Source of the DNA: Labilithrix sp.
Lineage (GTDB): Bacteria > Myxococcota_A > Polyangia > Polyangiales > Polyangiaceae
Direction of reading: 5' to 3'
DNA: 41,170 bases
NCBI GenBank assembly: GCA_019637225.1
Contig: JAHBWC010000075.1
Location: 1 to 41,170, forward strand
The translations under genes were made by a program, and so were the position numbers. The notes below the pieces were generated by a model. It did not search any database. It saw only the letters and a program-made list of their open reading frames with translations, and was not told where the DNA came from. This document shows, piece after piece, positions 10,110-17,415 of the stretch (the stretch's first letter is position 1; every line of letters begins with the position of its first letter).

Positions 10110-11072
10110 ATGAGCAAGCTGGGCGTCCGATTCTCGCTCTTGTCGGTGTTCCTCGTCGGCGTCGTGGCGTGCACGGGGGGCGAGCAAGACGGGGGGAAGT
10201 CCGACGACGGGTCGTCCGCACCGGGTGTTGCGACCGAGGGCGAGCCCGGCGGCGACACCACGGCAGGCGCCAGCGGCGCGGCCGCGCACCCCTCGCTCGA
10301 GAGCGCGTGCGATAGTCAGTTCAGCGCGATGCGCGACCGTCGCGACCGTTGTCCGGACCTGTTCCCGTGGCAGAACGTCCCCGCGCTGAAGCTCGCGACC
10401 GACGAGAGCGATCGGTCGAGCTTCGTCGCGTTCTGCGTCGCGCGCGGAAAGCGCGCGGGGAGCGGCTACGACGCGGCGTTCCTGAAGTCGTGCGCGCAGG
10501 CCATGAAGGCGGCGCCGTGCGGCGACAACACCGACATCGTCGTGGCGTGCTGGGAGCCCAAAGGCGAGCTCGCGCGCGGCGCGCGCTGCGCCACCGACGA
10601 CCAGTGCGCGGACGGCTACTGCAGGCTGCCCAAGGGCGCCAGCGAGGGATCGAGCTGCGGCGCGTGCGATACACCGATCTGGGATGGTGAGCCGTGCGGA
10701 GCGCAGGGCACCAAGTGTCCCGCCGGCGAGGTCTGCTGGGGCTACTACGCGGGTTGCGTGCCGCTGCGCTCCCTCGAACGCTCGTCCTCCTGCAACTACA
10801 GCGACGGGTCGTCCCGGAGCTTCAGTTGCGGTCCGGCGCGATTCTGCACCCCGGATGGATCGTGTGCCCCGATGACCGTGGCGAAGATCGGCCAATCCTG
10901 CGCCGACTACGAGTCGACGACGTGTGAGGACGGAGCGGACTGCGAGAACGGGACCTGCAGGTCCGGCGCGAAGCTGGGCGAGAGCTGCGACGATCGCCCC
11001 TGCCGCGACTGGCTCCGGTGCGACGCTGCGACGGGCACCTGCCGACCGATCGAAGGCCTCGAGTGCAAGTAA
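10110..11072 (+). CDS. Cys-rich lipoprotein, function unknown
   Basis: A 320-residue predicted lipoprotein. MSKLGVRFSLLSVFLVGVVAC is a signal peptide with lipobox VVAC. After a Gly/Asp-rich linker comes an alpha-like domain (about residues 60-150) and then a Cys-rich part with many CxxxxC pairs of the type RCATDDQCADGYCRL and CPAGEVCWG, resembling Dickkopf/EGF-like disulfide modules of myxobacterial secreted proteins. Unlike neighbouring genes, the ATG at 10110 has neither an SD nor a close -10 box; it is abutted by a 7-bp hairpin (10093-10109). A GTG at 10053 could extend the frame but buries the signal sequence. Confidence 0.83.
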   Translation: MSKLGVRFSLLSVFLVGVVACTGGEQDGGKSDDGSSAPGVATEGEPGGDTTAGASGAAAHPSLESACDSQFSAMRDRRDRCPDLFPWQNVPALKLATDESDRSSFVAFCVARGKRAGSGYDAAFLKSCAQAMKAAPCGDNTDIVVACWEPKGELARGARCATDDQCADGYCRLPKGASEGSSCGACDTPIWDGEPCGAQGTKCPAGEVCWGYYAGCVPLRSLERSSSCNYSDGSSRSFSCGPARFCTPDGSCAPMTVAKIGQSCADYESTTCEDGADCENGTCRSGAKLGESCDDRPCRDWLRCDAATGTCRPIEGLECK

Positions 11073-11091
11073 GCGCCGCGCAAAGCGGCGC
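11073..11091 (+). terminator. GC-rich hairpin just after the stop codon
   Basis: GCGCCGC, loop GCAAA, GCGGCGC, starting at the first base after the TAA of the 10110 gene. It is followed by GGTCTTGG rather than a T-run. Confidence 0.5.
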
Positions 11092-11171
11092 GGTCTTGGC
11101 CTGGACCCGCGGGGATCCGCGCGGCCTCGATATCCGGCCGCCCCCCTGTACAAAGCTCGACCGTCTGGGGC

Positions 11172-11177
11172 TAGGAT
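11172..11177 (+). promoter_or_regulatory. -10 box, leaderless promoter
   Basis: TAGGAT followed by exactly six bases (CGTGGA) and the ATG at 11184, so the predicted first transcribed base is the A of the start codon. No SD is present. Confidence 0.6.
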
Positions 11178-11183
11178 CGTGGA

Positions 11184-12248
11184 ATGTCCCCCCGGCTCGC
11201 GGCTCGGCTCTGCGTGGTCTTCGGCGCGATCGCCGGCGTCTCCGCATGCAACGCCATCACGGGAGCGTCGGACCTCGGGATCTCGTCGGACGACGCGCTC
11301 GCGGACGGCGGGCCGTCAGGCCGCGGCAACGGTAACCCCAACGGCGGCGACGGCGGCGGCACCCGTGACGGCGGCGGCAACGGCAACGGCGGCGACGACA
11401 GCGGGCTCCCGCCGGCAGCGATCTCGCCGTCGCTCGCCACCTGCGGCCTGGGAAACATCTGCATGACGAACGCGGAGGGATGGAGCCCCCTCCTCTCGCT
11501 CACCACGGCGCTCGGCGGAGGCTGTCCCGCGGGCTGGCCCACGCGAAGCGAGCACAAGACGTCCGGCGGCGGCGGCTGCAGCTGCGAGTGCACGCCGACC
11601 AGCGGCTCGTGCGGCGCCTCGATCGCGAGCCGCGGCGGCGCCGCGTGCACCGGCCCGTCGACGTCTCACGCGATCGCGGGGGACGGGAGCTGCTCGACGG
11701 CCCTCCCCGGCTTCGCGTTGCCGGTCGCGTTCGCGTGGGCGGATACGACCAACGCCGCGCCCAAGGGTTGCACGGGAAAGGTCTCCTCGAACCTCTCGCC
11801 GCCTCGAACGACGATCACGTGCGGAGGCGCGGCGCCGACCCAGAACGCCGCCTGCAAGGACGACGAGGTCTGCGTCCCGAAGGGATCCATCCTTCAGGGC
11901 ACGAACTGCCTCGTGCACGACGGTGAGGTCGCGTGTCCGGCGAATCTGCCGCGCCGCACGGTCATCGGGACCTCGATCGCCGAAGGCCGTTCGTGCGAGA
12001 CGACCTGCGCCTGCGAGACCAACGGCTGCGCCGGCGGCACGCTGCGGGCCTTTGCAAACCCCGACTGCACGTCGCCGCTCCGGACGATCGACGTGGACGG
12101 GACGTGCGCGATGAGCGGCCAGTCGCTCGAGACCGCCGCGTCGTACCGGTACACCGCGAGCAGCGGGTGCAAGGTCAAGCAGGCGCCGGCGGTGCTGGGA
12201 ACCGAGACGGTCAGCGCGCCCCGCACGATCTGCTGCGTGCTGTTCTGA
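11184..12248 (+). CDS. Cys-rich lipoprotein with Gly-rich linker (CNAITG type)
   Basis: A 354-residue predicted lipoprotein of unknown function. The signal sequence ends in GVSAC and the mature chain begins CNAITGASDLG, a motif also seen, in variant form, in the lipoprotein at 15850. Residues about 45-75 are a Gly/Asn/Asp-rich linker. The rest has about 20 Cys and two similar halves, each with an AGDGSC/DGTC segment and a basic CK element, hinting at internal duplication (for example SGGGGCSCECTPTSGSCG and CETTCACETNGCAGG). The ATG at 11184 is favoured by the -10 box six bases upstream. A strong stem-loop follows at 12305-12350. Confidence 0.85.
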   Translation: MSPRLAARLCVVFGAIAGVSACNAITGASDLGISSDDALADGGPSGRGNGNPNGGDGGGTRDGGGNGNGGDDSGLPPAAISPSLATCGLGNICMTNAEGWSPLLSLTTALGGGCPAGWPTRSEHKTSGGGGCSCECTPTSGSCGASIASRGGAACTGPSTSHAIAGDGSCSTALPGFALPVAFAWADTTNAAPKGCTGKVSSNLSPPRTTITCGGAAPTQNAACKDDEVCVPKGSILQGTNCLVHDGEVACPANLPRRTVIGTSIAEGRSCETTCACETNGCAGGTLRAFANPDCTSPLRTIDVDGTCAMSGQSLETAASYRYTASSGCKVKQAPAVLGTETVSAPRTICCVLF

Positions 12249-12304
12249 GCGCGCCCCACGACGAAGGGCAAGCCAACGCCGGCCGCGGCGCGCGCACGCG
12301 ACGA

Positions 12305-12350
12305 GACGACAGCGGGCGCGATGGTTCAGCCCGTCGCGCCCGCTCTCGTC
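12305..12350 (+). terminator. Long stem-loop, probable transcript end
   Basis: Stem GACGA plus AGCGGGCGCGA pairing with TCGCGCCCGCT plus TCGTC, with one C-C mismatch and a 12-base loop. It sits between the 12248 stop and the promoter of the 12385 gene. There is no U-tract. Confidence 0.55.
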
Positions 12351-12372
12351 CATGCGCGGGACGCGGAAATGG

Positions 12373-12378
12373 TAGCGT
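12373..12378 (+). promoter_or_regulatory. -10 box, leaderless promoter
   Basis: TAGCGT followed by six bases (CCGCCG) and the ATG at 12385. No SD is present. Confidence 0.55.
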
Positions 12379-12384
12379 CCGCCG

Positions 12385-13182
12385 ATGACGACGCTCCGAT
12401 TCGCCGCGAAGACGCTCGACGACCTGAAGATCGAGGACGAACGGTCGTTCCGCCACGTCGGCCTCTACGGCGACCTCAAGGAGGTGCTCCGGCGCGATGG
12501 CTACACGTTCCGCGTCTTGCCCGAGGCCTCGGCGGGTCGCTGGGATCGCGCGCTGCTCCTCAACCTGACGTTCTGGGGAGCGAGCGCCGGAGGCGACGTC
12601 CTCGTGGACGACGTGCTGCCCGCCGACGTCGTGGCGCACGCGGCCTGGCATCACCTCGCCGCGCGCGCGCTCGCCGGCGAGCCGGGCGCGCCGCTCTCCG
12701 CCGACGCCCTCTTCCTCGGTGAGGCCATCGCGAGCGCGTTCGACGTCTATCTGGTCGGAAGGCTGCTCGGTCACGCGCCGCGCTCGACGTTCCTCGCGAC
12801 CCAGGTGCCCGCGATGGCAGAGAGCGCGCACGAAGCGGGGCTGTCGGAGGCCGACTTCGACGCGCTCATCCAGGGCATCGCCGCCGATCCGGATCGCGCG
12901 TTCGAGGATCTCCGCCAGCTGCTCTTCGACGCGGCGACCTCGCTCACGGCGTGCAGCGGCGCGGACGACGCGCTGACCGTCCTCGGGCGCCTCGACGAGC
13001 ATCGGTTCGCCGCGCTGCTCCACCACTACGAGCTGTCGAACTGGGTCCTCTACGCGCGCGCGTATGCGTGCGGGGAGCGGGGCTTCGAGCCCGATCCGCG
13101 CGTCCGCGCGATCGACGGCGAGCTCCGTCGCGCGAGCGTTCCGCTCGACTGGCTCGCGTCCGCCTGGATCGAAGGCCGCTGA
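12385..13182 (+). CDS. Conserved-looking protein of unknown function
   Basis: A 265-residue soluble protein with no signal peptide and no family I recognise. It is mostly helical by composition. A cluster of possible metal ligands stands out: His85, His89 and His90 in VVAHAAWHHLA, then Glu113 and Asp120 in FLGEAIASAFDVYL. The H-x3-H-H ... E-x6-D arrangement could bind a metal, but this is inference. The second half (residues about 150-265) is helical with a W-V-L-Y-A-R-A-Y-A segment. The ATG at 12385 is supported by the -10 box at 12373. It is flanked by lipoprotein genes but carries no export signal itself. Confidence 0.85.
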   Translation: MTTLRFAAKTLDDLKIEDERSFRHVGLYGDLKEVLRRDGYTFRVLPEASAGRWDRALLLNLTFWGASAGGDVLVDDVLPADVVAHAAWHHLAARALAGEPGAPLSADALFLGEAIASAFDVYLVGRLLGHAPRSTFLATQVPAMAESAHEAGLSEADFDALIQGIAADPDRAFEDLRQLLFDAATSLTACSGADDALTVLGRLDEHRFAALLHHYELSNWVLYARAYACGERGFEPDPRVRAIDGELRRASVPLDWLASAWIEGR

Positions 13183-13316
13183 GCCACGCTCCTCGCGCGA
13201 AGGCGATGTACGACCCCCGGCTACGTCGTCATCGCGCCGCATGCCGCGCCGAGGATGGACAACCGGTGGACCAGGCGCGCCTCTCGATTCGAGCGGCCAA
13301 CGACGGCGCCCATGCG

Positions 13317-13322
13317 TATCCT
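13317..13322 (+). promoter_or_regulatory. -10 box, leaderless promoter
   Basis: TATCCT, then seven bases (TTCTTCG) and the ATG at 13330. It argues for that ATG over the in-frame ATG at 13312, which would lie upstream of the transcription start. Confidence 0.5.
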
Positions 13323-13329
13323 TTCTTCG

Positions 13330-15027
13330 ATGGGTCGTCTCTCGGGCGGCATTGTGTTCGCGCTCGTCGCATCGCTGGCGTTCGCCGCTTGCTCGACCGA
13401 CGGCGCCGATGACGCGCCTCACGGCGACGGCATTCCGTCGGGCAACCCGAACGGAAAAGACGACGGCGCCGGATGCGGCAAGGGCTTCGACTGCAAGTCC
13501 GGCGTCTGCACCGGCGGTTCGTGCGCGGCGCCGACCTCGTCGGACGGCGTCCGCAACGGGCAGGAGACCGGCCTCGACTGCGGCGGACCGGACGCGCCCA
13601 CCTGCGCAGGCGGCCAGCCGTGCAAGATCGCCCGCGACTGCACGAGCGGCGAGTGCGCGGAGGGCAAGTGCACCGGCTCTCCGACCGCGCCGCCGGCGAC
13701 GAGCACCGACGGGATCAAGAACGCGGACGAGAGCGACGTCGACTGCGGCGGCACGAAGACCAACGCCCCGCGATGCGGCACGGACAAGGGCTGCAACGTC
13801 GCCGACGACTGCGAGAGCAAGGTCTGCTCGCCGGCGAAGAAGTGCGCGGCGCCCTCCGGGACCGACAAGGTCCAGAACGGCGACGAGACCGACGTCGACT
13901 GCGGCGGCACCACCACCGGCGCGCCGCGATGCGCCGCCGGCAAGGGCTGCCTCGAGCACGGCGACTGCGCGTCCGACGGCTGCGACGACCAGAAGAAGTG
14001 CGCCGTCACGCGGAGCTGCACGCAGACCGACGGCGGACTCACCTGCGGGAGCGGCGAGGTCGGCAAGGCGAACGCGAAGCACGAGAGCTGCTGCATCGCG
14101 CTGCCGATCCCCGGCTCGGCGACGCGCCTCGACAAGTACAAGACCACCGCGGGCCGCATGCGCGCCTTCATCGAGCGCGTGAACGGCAAGGTCCTCGACT
14201 GGTACGAGAACAACAAGGCGACACTCTCCCAGACCGCGCGGAACCAGATCGAGCCGTTCAAGTCGAACCTCCCGAACGACCTCACGACGTACCCGCTGGG
14301 AGCGAACTACCAGCTCGGCGGCCTCAGCATCCTGCCGGACCGCCCGAGCACCTCGCAGGGCTGCTTCGTCGGCAACGCGGGCAACAAGGCGAACGGATCC
14401 CACACGTACTTCACCGGCAACCTCATGAGCGAGGACCGCGCCTTCAGTCAGGCCTTCCTCGACCGCCTCGCGCTCAACTGCGTCCCCTACCCGCTCGCGG
14501 CCGCGTTCTGCGCGTGGGACGGCGGGCGCCTCCAGACGTGGGAGGAGAACTCGGCTGCGTTCGGTCCCGGCAACTACCCGTGGGGCAACGCGCCCGTGGC
14601 CGGCGGCTTCGGCGACATCAACGGAACGTGGACCCAGCTCGGTCCGGCGCACTTCGTCGAGGGACAGGGCTTCAGCCCCTGCCCGTCGTGCGACATCACG
14701 CGGATCAACTGGGGGAGCAACTACCAGAACCCGCCCGGCGGCGACGCGAAGGACTGGGACTACTCCTACTTCATCAGCCCGCCGGGACGCTTCCCGAGCG
14801 ACGTCGCCGCGGGTGGCCACATGGACCTCGGCGGGATCATGATGGAGCTCACGGCGTCTCCGGGGGTGGGCTACCCGGGCGCCCCCGCGCTCGACGAGAA
14901 GTACGGCGCCAAGGTCCGCTGGTCGCGCGCGGGCTCGTGGGAGGGACACCAGGTCAACTACCCGCGCTGGGAGTTCGCGGTGATGACCAAGTACGGCAAG
15001 ACCGGCATGCGCTGCGCTCGCGATTGA
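13330..15027 (+). CDS. Lipoprotein: Cys repeats plus FGE/SUMF1-like C-terminal domain
   Basis: A 565-residue lipoprotein (lipobox FAAC). Residues about 35-250 hold three to four copies of a module with core DG-x-x-N-x-x-E-x-x-x-DCGG followed by CxxGxxC, probably disulfide-bonded spacers. The C-terminal ~300 residues resemble the formylglycine-generating enzyme (FGE-sulfatase) fold: AFCAWDGGRLQTWEE, YPWGN, RWSRAGSWEGH and the final TGMRCARD match the family's AFCxWxGxRLPTExEWE, YPWG, RGGSW and GFRCA landmarks, though the EWE is altered. Such domains are often used for binding rather than catalysis. An alternative ATG lies at 13312. Confidence 0.85.
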   Translation: MGRLSGGIVFALVASLAFAACSTDGADDAPHGDGIPSGNPNGKDDGAGCGKGFDCKSGVCTGGSCAAPTSSDGVRNGQETGLDCGGPDAPTCAGGQPCKIARDCTSGECAEGKCTGSPTAPPATSTDGIKNADESDVDCGGTKTNAPRCGTDKGCNVADDCESKVCSPAKKCAAPSGTDKVQNGDETDVDCGGTTTGAPRCAAGKGCLEHGDCASDGCDDQKKCAVTRSCTQTDGGLTCGSGEVGKANAKHESCCIALPIPGSATRLDKYKTTAGRMRAFIERVNGKVLDWYENNKATLSQTARNQIEPFKSNLPNDLTTYPLGANYQLGGLSILPDRPSTSQGCFVGNAGNKANGSHTYFTGNLMSEDRAFSQAFLDRLALNCVPYPLAAAFCAWDGGRLQTWEENSAAFGPGNYPWGNAPVAGGFGDINGTWTQLGPAHFVEGQGFSPCPSCDITRINWGSNYQNPPGGDAKDWDYSYFISPPGRFPSDVAAGGHMDLGGIMMELTASPGVGYPGAPALDEKYGAKVRWSRAGSWEGHQVNYPRWEFAVMTKYGKTGMRCARD

Positions 15028-15048
15028 CGGCGGACGACCCCGCCGCGC

Positions 15049-15054
15049 TATGGT
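15049..15054 (+). promoter_or_regulatory. -10 box, near-leaderless promoter
   Basis: TATGGT, ten bases before the ATG at 15065, flanked by CGCGC and GCGCG. It overlaps the alternative ATG at 15050, which makes that start less likely. Confidence 0.5.
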
Positions 15055-15064
15055 GCGCGCCGAC

Positions 15065-15811
15065 ATGCAACGACGCCCCGCGAAGCCGCCCCTCCGCGTC
15101 CAGCCGACGACGCTCTGGGAGTACCCCTCGCAGCACTACGGCGAAGGTCAGCAGGGCGACTCGCGCTACGTGGGAGCCACGCCGTCGTACGTCATCTGGA
15201 ACCTCGTCCAGCGCTACACGAAGCCGGGCGACCTCGTCGTCGATCCGTTCTGCGGCTCGGGGACGACGCTCGACGTTGCCAAGGACACGGGCCGGAGCGC
15301 GCGCGGGTTCGACCTCGCGCCGTACCGCCCCGACATCGAGCGCGCCGACGCCCGCAAGCTGCCGCTCGAGTCGGGCTCGGTCAACCTCGTCTTCATGGAT
15401 CCGCCCTACGGCGATCACATCCGGTACTCGGACGAGACCGACTGCATCGGACGCCTCTCCGCCTACGATCCGGCTTACTACCGCGCGATGCACCGCGCGA
15501 TCCGCGAGGCGGCGCGCGTCCTCGCGCCCGGCGGCGTGCTCGGCCTCTACGTCTGCGACTACTTCGAGAAGAAGCACGGCTTCGCGCCCGTCGGCTTCCA
15601 GCTCTTCGTCAGCATCGCCGAGTCGCTCGCGATCCTCGACATCGTCTCGGTCGCTCGACACAACAAGACGCTCGAGATGGGGAACTACCGGAAGGCCGCC
15701 GAGGAGGGGAACTTCTTCCTCCGCGGGTTCAACTACCTCTTCATCGCACAGAAGCCGACCGAGCGCCCGGGCGCTTCCCGCGGCGCTCGGGGCAAGCCAC
15801 AGCGCGGGTGA
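15065..15811 (+). CDS. DNA (N4/N6) methyltransferase-like protein, orphan
   Basis: A 248-residue Rossmann-fold methyltransferase. The SAM-binding motif I VDPFCGSGTT (residues 59-68) precedes the catalytic motif IV DPPYGD (112-117), with the motif-X-like TPSYVIWNLVQRYTKPGD ahead of both. DPPY is typical of amino-methyltransferases acting on adenine or cytosine. It is short and has no obvious target-recognition domain, and no restriction gene is nearby, so an orphan regulatory or RNA-directed role (compare Trm11-type enzymes) remains possible. The start at 15065 is chosen from the -10 box; 15050 would add five residues. Cytoplasmic, among genes for exported proteins. Confidence 0.88.
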   Translation: MQRRPAKPPLRVQPTTLWEYPSQHYGEGQQGDSRYVGATPSYVIWNLVQRYTKPGDLVVDPFCGSGTTLDVAKDTGRSARGFDLAPYRPDIERADARKLPLESGSVNLVFMDPPYGDHIRYSDETDCIGRLSAYDPAYYRAMHRAIREAARVLAPGGVLGLYVCDYFEKKHGFAPVGFQLFVSIAESLAILDIVSVARHNKTLEMGNYRKAAEEGNFFLRGFNYLFIAQKPTERPGASRGARGKPQRG

Positions 15812-15835
15812 CCTTGCGCCGCCGCGACGTTCCCA

Positions 15836-15841
15836 TACGAT
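15836..15841 (+). promoter_or_regulatory. Promoter: TTGCGC (15814-15819), N16, TACGAT
   Basis: TACGAT ends eight bases before the ATG at 15850, and TTGCGC lies 16 bases upstream as a plausible -35. The leader would be one or two bases. Confidence 0.5.
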
Positions 15842-15849
15842 CGAGCGCG

Positions 15850-16593
15850 ATGATCGCGCACCGGCGAGCGTTCACGGCCGCGCTGCTGCTCGGCGCCGCG
15901 GGCGTGGCCGGAGCCTGCAACGCGCTGATCGGCGCGCCCGATCGCGTGCTCGACGAGGAGGACGCGGGCCGCCCGGACCGCCGGAACGACGCTCCGGACG
16001 CGAACGATCTCGAGCCGGCCGAAGGCGGTCAGGACGAGGTCGACGCAGGCACCGACGCCGCGATCACGATCCTCGTCGGGACCGATTGGGCGAGCCCGAA
16101 CGGCGCGACGTGGATCGTCGACGGCGGCACCGTCATCACGGCCTTCACCGCGACCCACCCGGTGATCGTCCCGAGGGTCCAGCCCGCGATCCCGAGCGAG
16201 GACTACACCGCCACGGCGACGGTGCGCGCGCCGAACGACGGCGAGTTCGGCCTGCTCACGCGCGTCCAGGCCGACGGCTCGGCGGTGCTCATCGGCTCGA
16301 AATTCGGCGCGGAGTTCCGGCCCTTCATGGGGAGCTTCTCGCCGCCGGACTGGAACCCGAGCGACGACGGGCGCGGCCCGACGTACACGTTCGTCGCGGG
16401 CTCGAGGTACAAGCTGAAGCTTCGCGCGATCGCCAATCAGGTCTCCGGCAAGATGTGGGTGGCGACAGAGCCCGAGCCGGCGACCTTCCAGCTCGTCGTC
16501 ACGTCGCCGTGGAGCACGGGGCGCGGCGTGGGCTTTTACACCTACGGCGCGATCGGCGCCGTGCTCGAGGACCTCGAGATCACCGTGCCGTGA
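15850..16593 (+). CDS. Lipoprotein with LamG/concanavalin-like domain
   Basis: A 247-residue lipoprotein. The signal sequence ends in VAGAC and the mature chain begins CNALIGAPDR, close to the CNAITGASDL of the lipoprotein at 11184. A 60-residue acidic linker leads to a beta-rich domain (about 85-247) with NDGEFGLLTRV, GSKFGAEFRPFMG, YKLKLRAIANQVSGKMW and GVGFYTYGAIGAVLEDLEIT. This order of strands is typical of LamG/concanavalin A-like jelly rolls, often carbohydrate-binding. The ATG at 15850 fits the -10 box; an in-frame ATG or GTG at 15808 would place the signal internally. No catalytic acid pair is evident. Confidence 0.84.
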   Translation: MIAHRRAFTAALLLGAAGVAGACNALIGAPDRVLDEEDAGRPDRRNDAPDANDLEPAEGGQDEVDAGTDAAITILVGTDWASPNGATWIVDGGTVITAFTATHPVIVPRVQPAIPSEDYTATATVRAPNDGEFGLLTRVQADGSAVLIGSKFGAEFRPFMGSFSPPDWNPSDDGRGPTYTFVAGSRYKLKLRAIANQVSGKMWVATEPEPATFQLVVTSPWSTGRGVGFYTYGAIGAVLEDLEITVP

Positions 16594-16683
16594 CGCGCGG
16601 GGCACGCCGCCGGACGCGTCCTCGACGCGCCGGGCAGCGGTCCGGCTCGGTGCAATCCCGCGGCGGCCGCGCCCGTGGTGCTG

Positions 16684-16689
16684 CATAAT
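16684..16689 (+). promoter_or_regulatory. -10 box, near-leaderless promoter
   Basis: CATAAT followed by eight bases and the ATG at 16698. It is one of the few AT-rich spots in this gap. Confidence 0.5.
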
Positions 16690-16697
16690 CATCAGCG

Positions 16698-17375
16698 ATG
16701 CTCCGCCTGCGGTGCCTGGTCGGTGTCGCCGTCGTCCTCGTCGCCGTCGGCTGCACGGACGACGTCGAGACGCCGATCTACGAGTTCGGCCTCTTCCCGG
16801 AGGTCGCGCACACCGGCTTCAACCCGAACGCGACCTTCAAGGTGATGTTCGGCACCGGCGCGTCCGATCCCAAATGGTCGATCGACGATCCGAGCATCGC
16901 GACGATCGCTCCGTCGGCGCCGCCGAAGGTCCCCCGCGCGACGGTGAAGTCGTCGAGCTTCGCCCTCGTCACGGCGACGAAGGCAGGCGAGACGACGGTC
17001 ACGATGACGTCGGGCGGCAAGACCCTGACGGCCCGGCTCGTCGTCAAGGCGTACACCGACGACCAGCTCGCCGCGGGCAAGGCCCGCTACGACACGGAGT
17101 CGACCGATCCGGTGAGGAAGTCCTGCGCGTCGTGCCACGCGAAGGAGGGCGGCGTCGATCACTCGCCGCTCAAGATGGCCGGCTTCGACGACGCGACGGT
17201 CCTGAACGTCATCCAGGAGGCGACGTATCCAGCCTCCGGAACGACCCGCTCGGCGACCAGCGCCTTCGCCCCCACCGGTCCGATGGAGTTCACCGGCCAC
17301 AAGTGGAACCTCACCGAGCCGGAGAAGGACGGCATCCTCGCCCACCTGCGGTCGCTCCCTCTCGGCGGCCTCTGA
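16698..17375 (+). CDS. c-type cytochrome lipoprotein with Ig-like domain
   Basis: A 225-residue exported haem protein. The signal sequence ends in VAVGC (lipid on Cys19). Residues about 35-115 resemble a bacterial Ig-like (BIG2-type) domain (WSIDDPSIATIAPSA, ATKAGETTVTMTSGGKTLTARLVV). The C-terminal ~100 residues are a mono-haem cytochrome c domain with Cys143-A-S-Cys-His147; the methionine of GPMEFTG may be the distal ligand, and WNLTEPEKDGILAHLRSL is the usual last helix. It probably carries electrons at the periplasmic membrane face. No oxidase or partner gene is adjacent. It converges with the gene ending at 17416. Confidence 0.88.
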   Translation: MLRLRCLVGVAVVLVAVGCTDDVETPIYEFGLFPEVAHTGFNPNATFKVMFGTGASDPKWSIDDPSIATIAPSAPPKVPRATVKSSSFALVTATKAGETTVTMTSGGKTLTARLVVKAYTDDQLAAGKARYDTESTDPVRKSCASCHAKEGGVDHSPLKMAGFDDATVLNVIQEATYPASGTTRSATSAFAPTGPMEFTGHKWNLTEPEKDGILAHLRSLPLGGL

Positions 17376-17415
17376 CCGTTCGGCGCACCGGACGCGCCGC
17401 CGGCTCACTTCGCCG

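Noticed and set aside
12305..12350. Small RNA gene
   Set aside because: Only a stem-loop after a stop codon without its own promoter; a transcript end is simpler.
12211..15066. 951-codon reverse-strand open frame
   Set aside because: Antisense to the 12385 and 13330 genes, low complexity, no signal or domain.
15065..15811. Restriction-modification system
   Set aside because: No endonuclease gene on either side; the methyltransferase is an orphan in this window.
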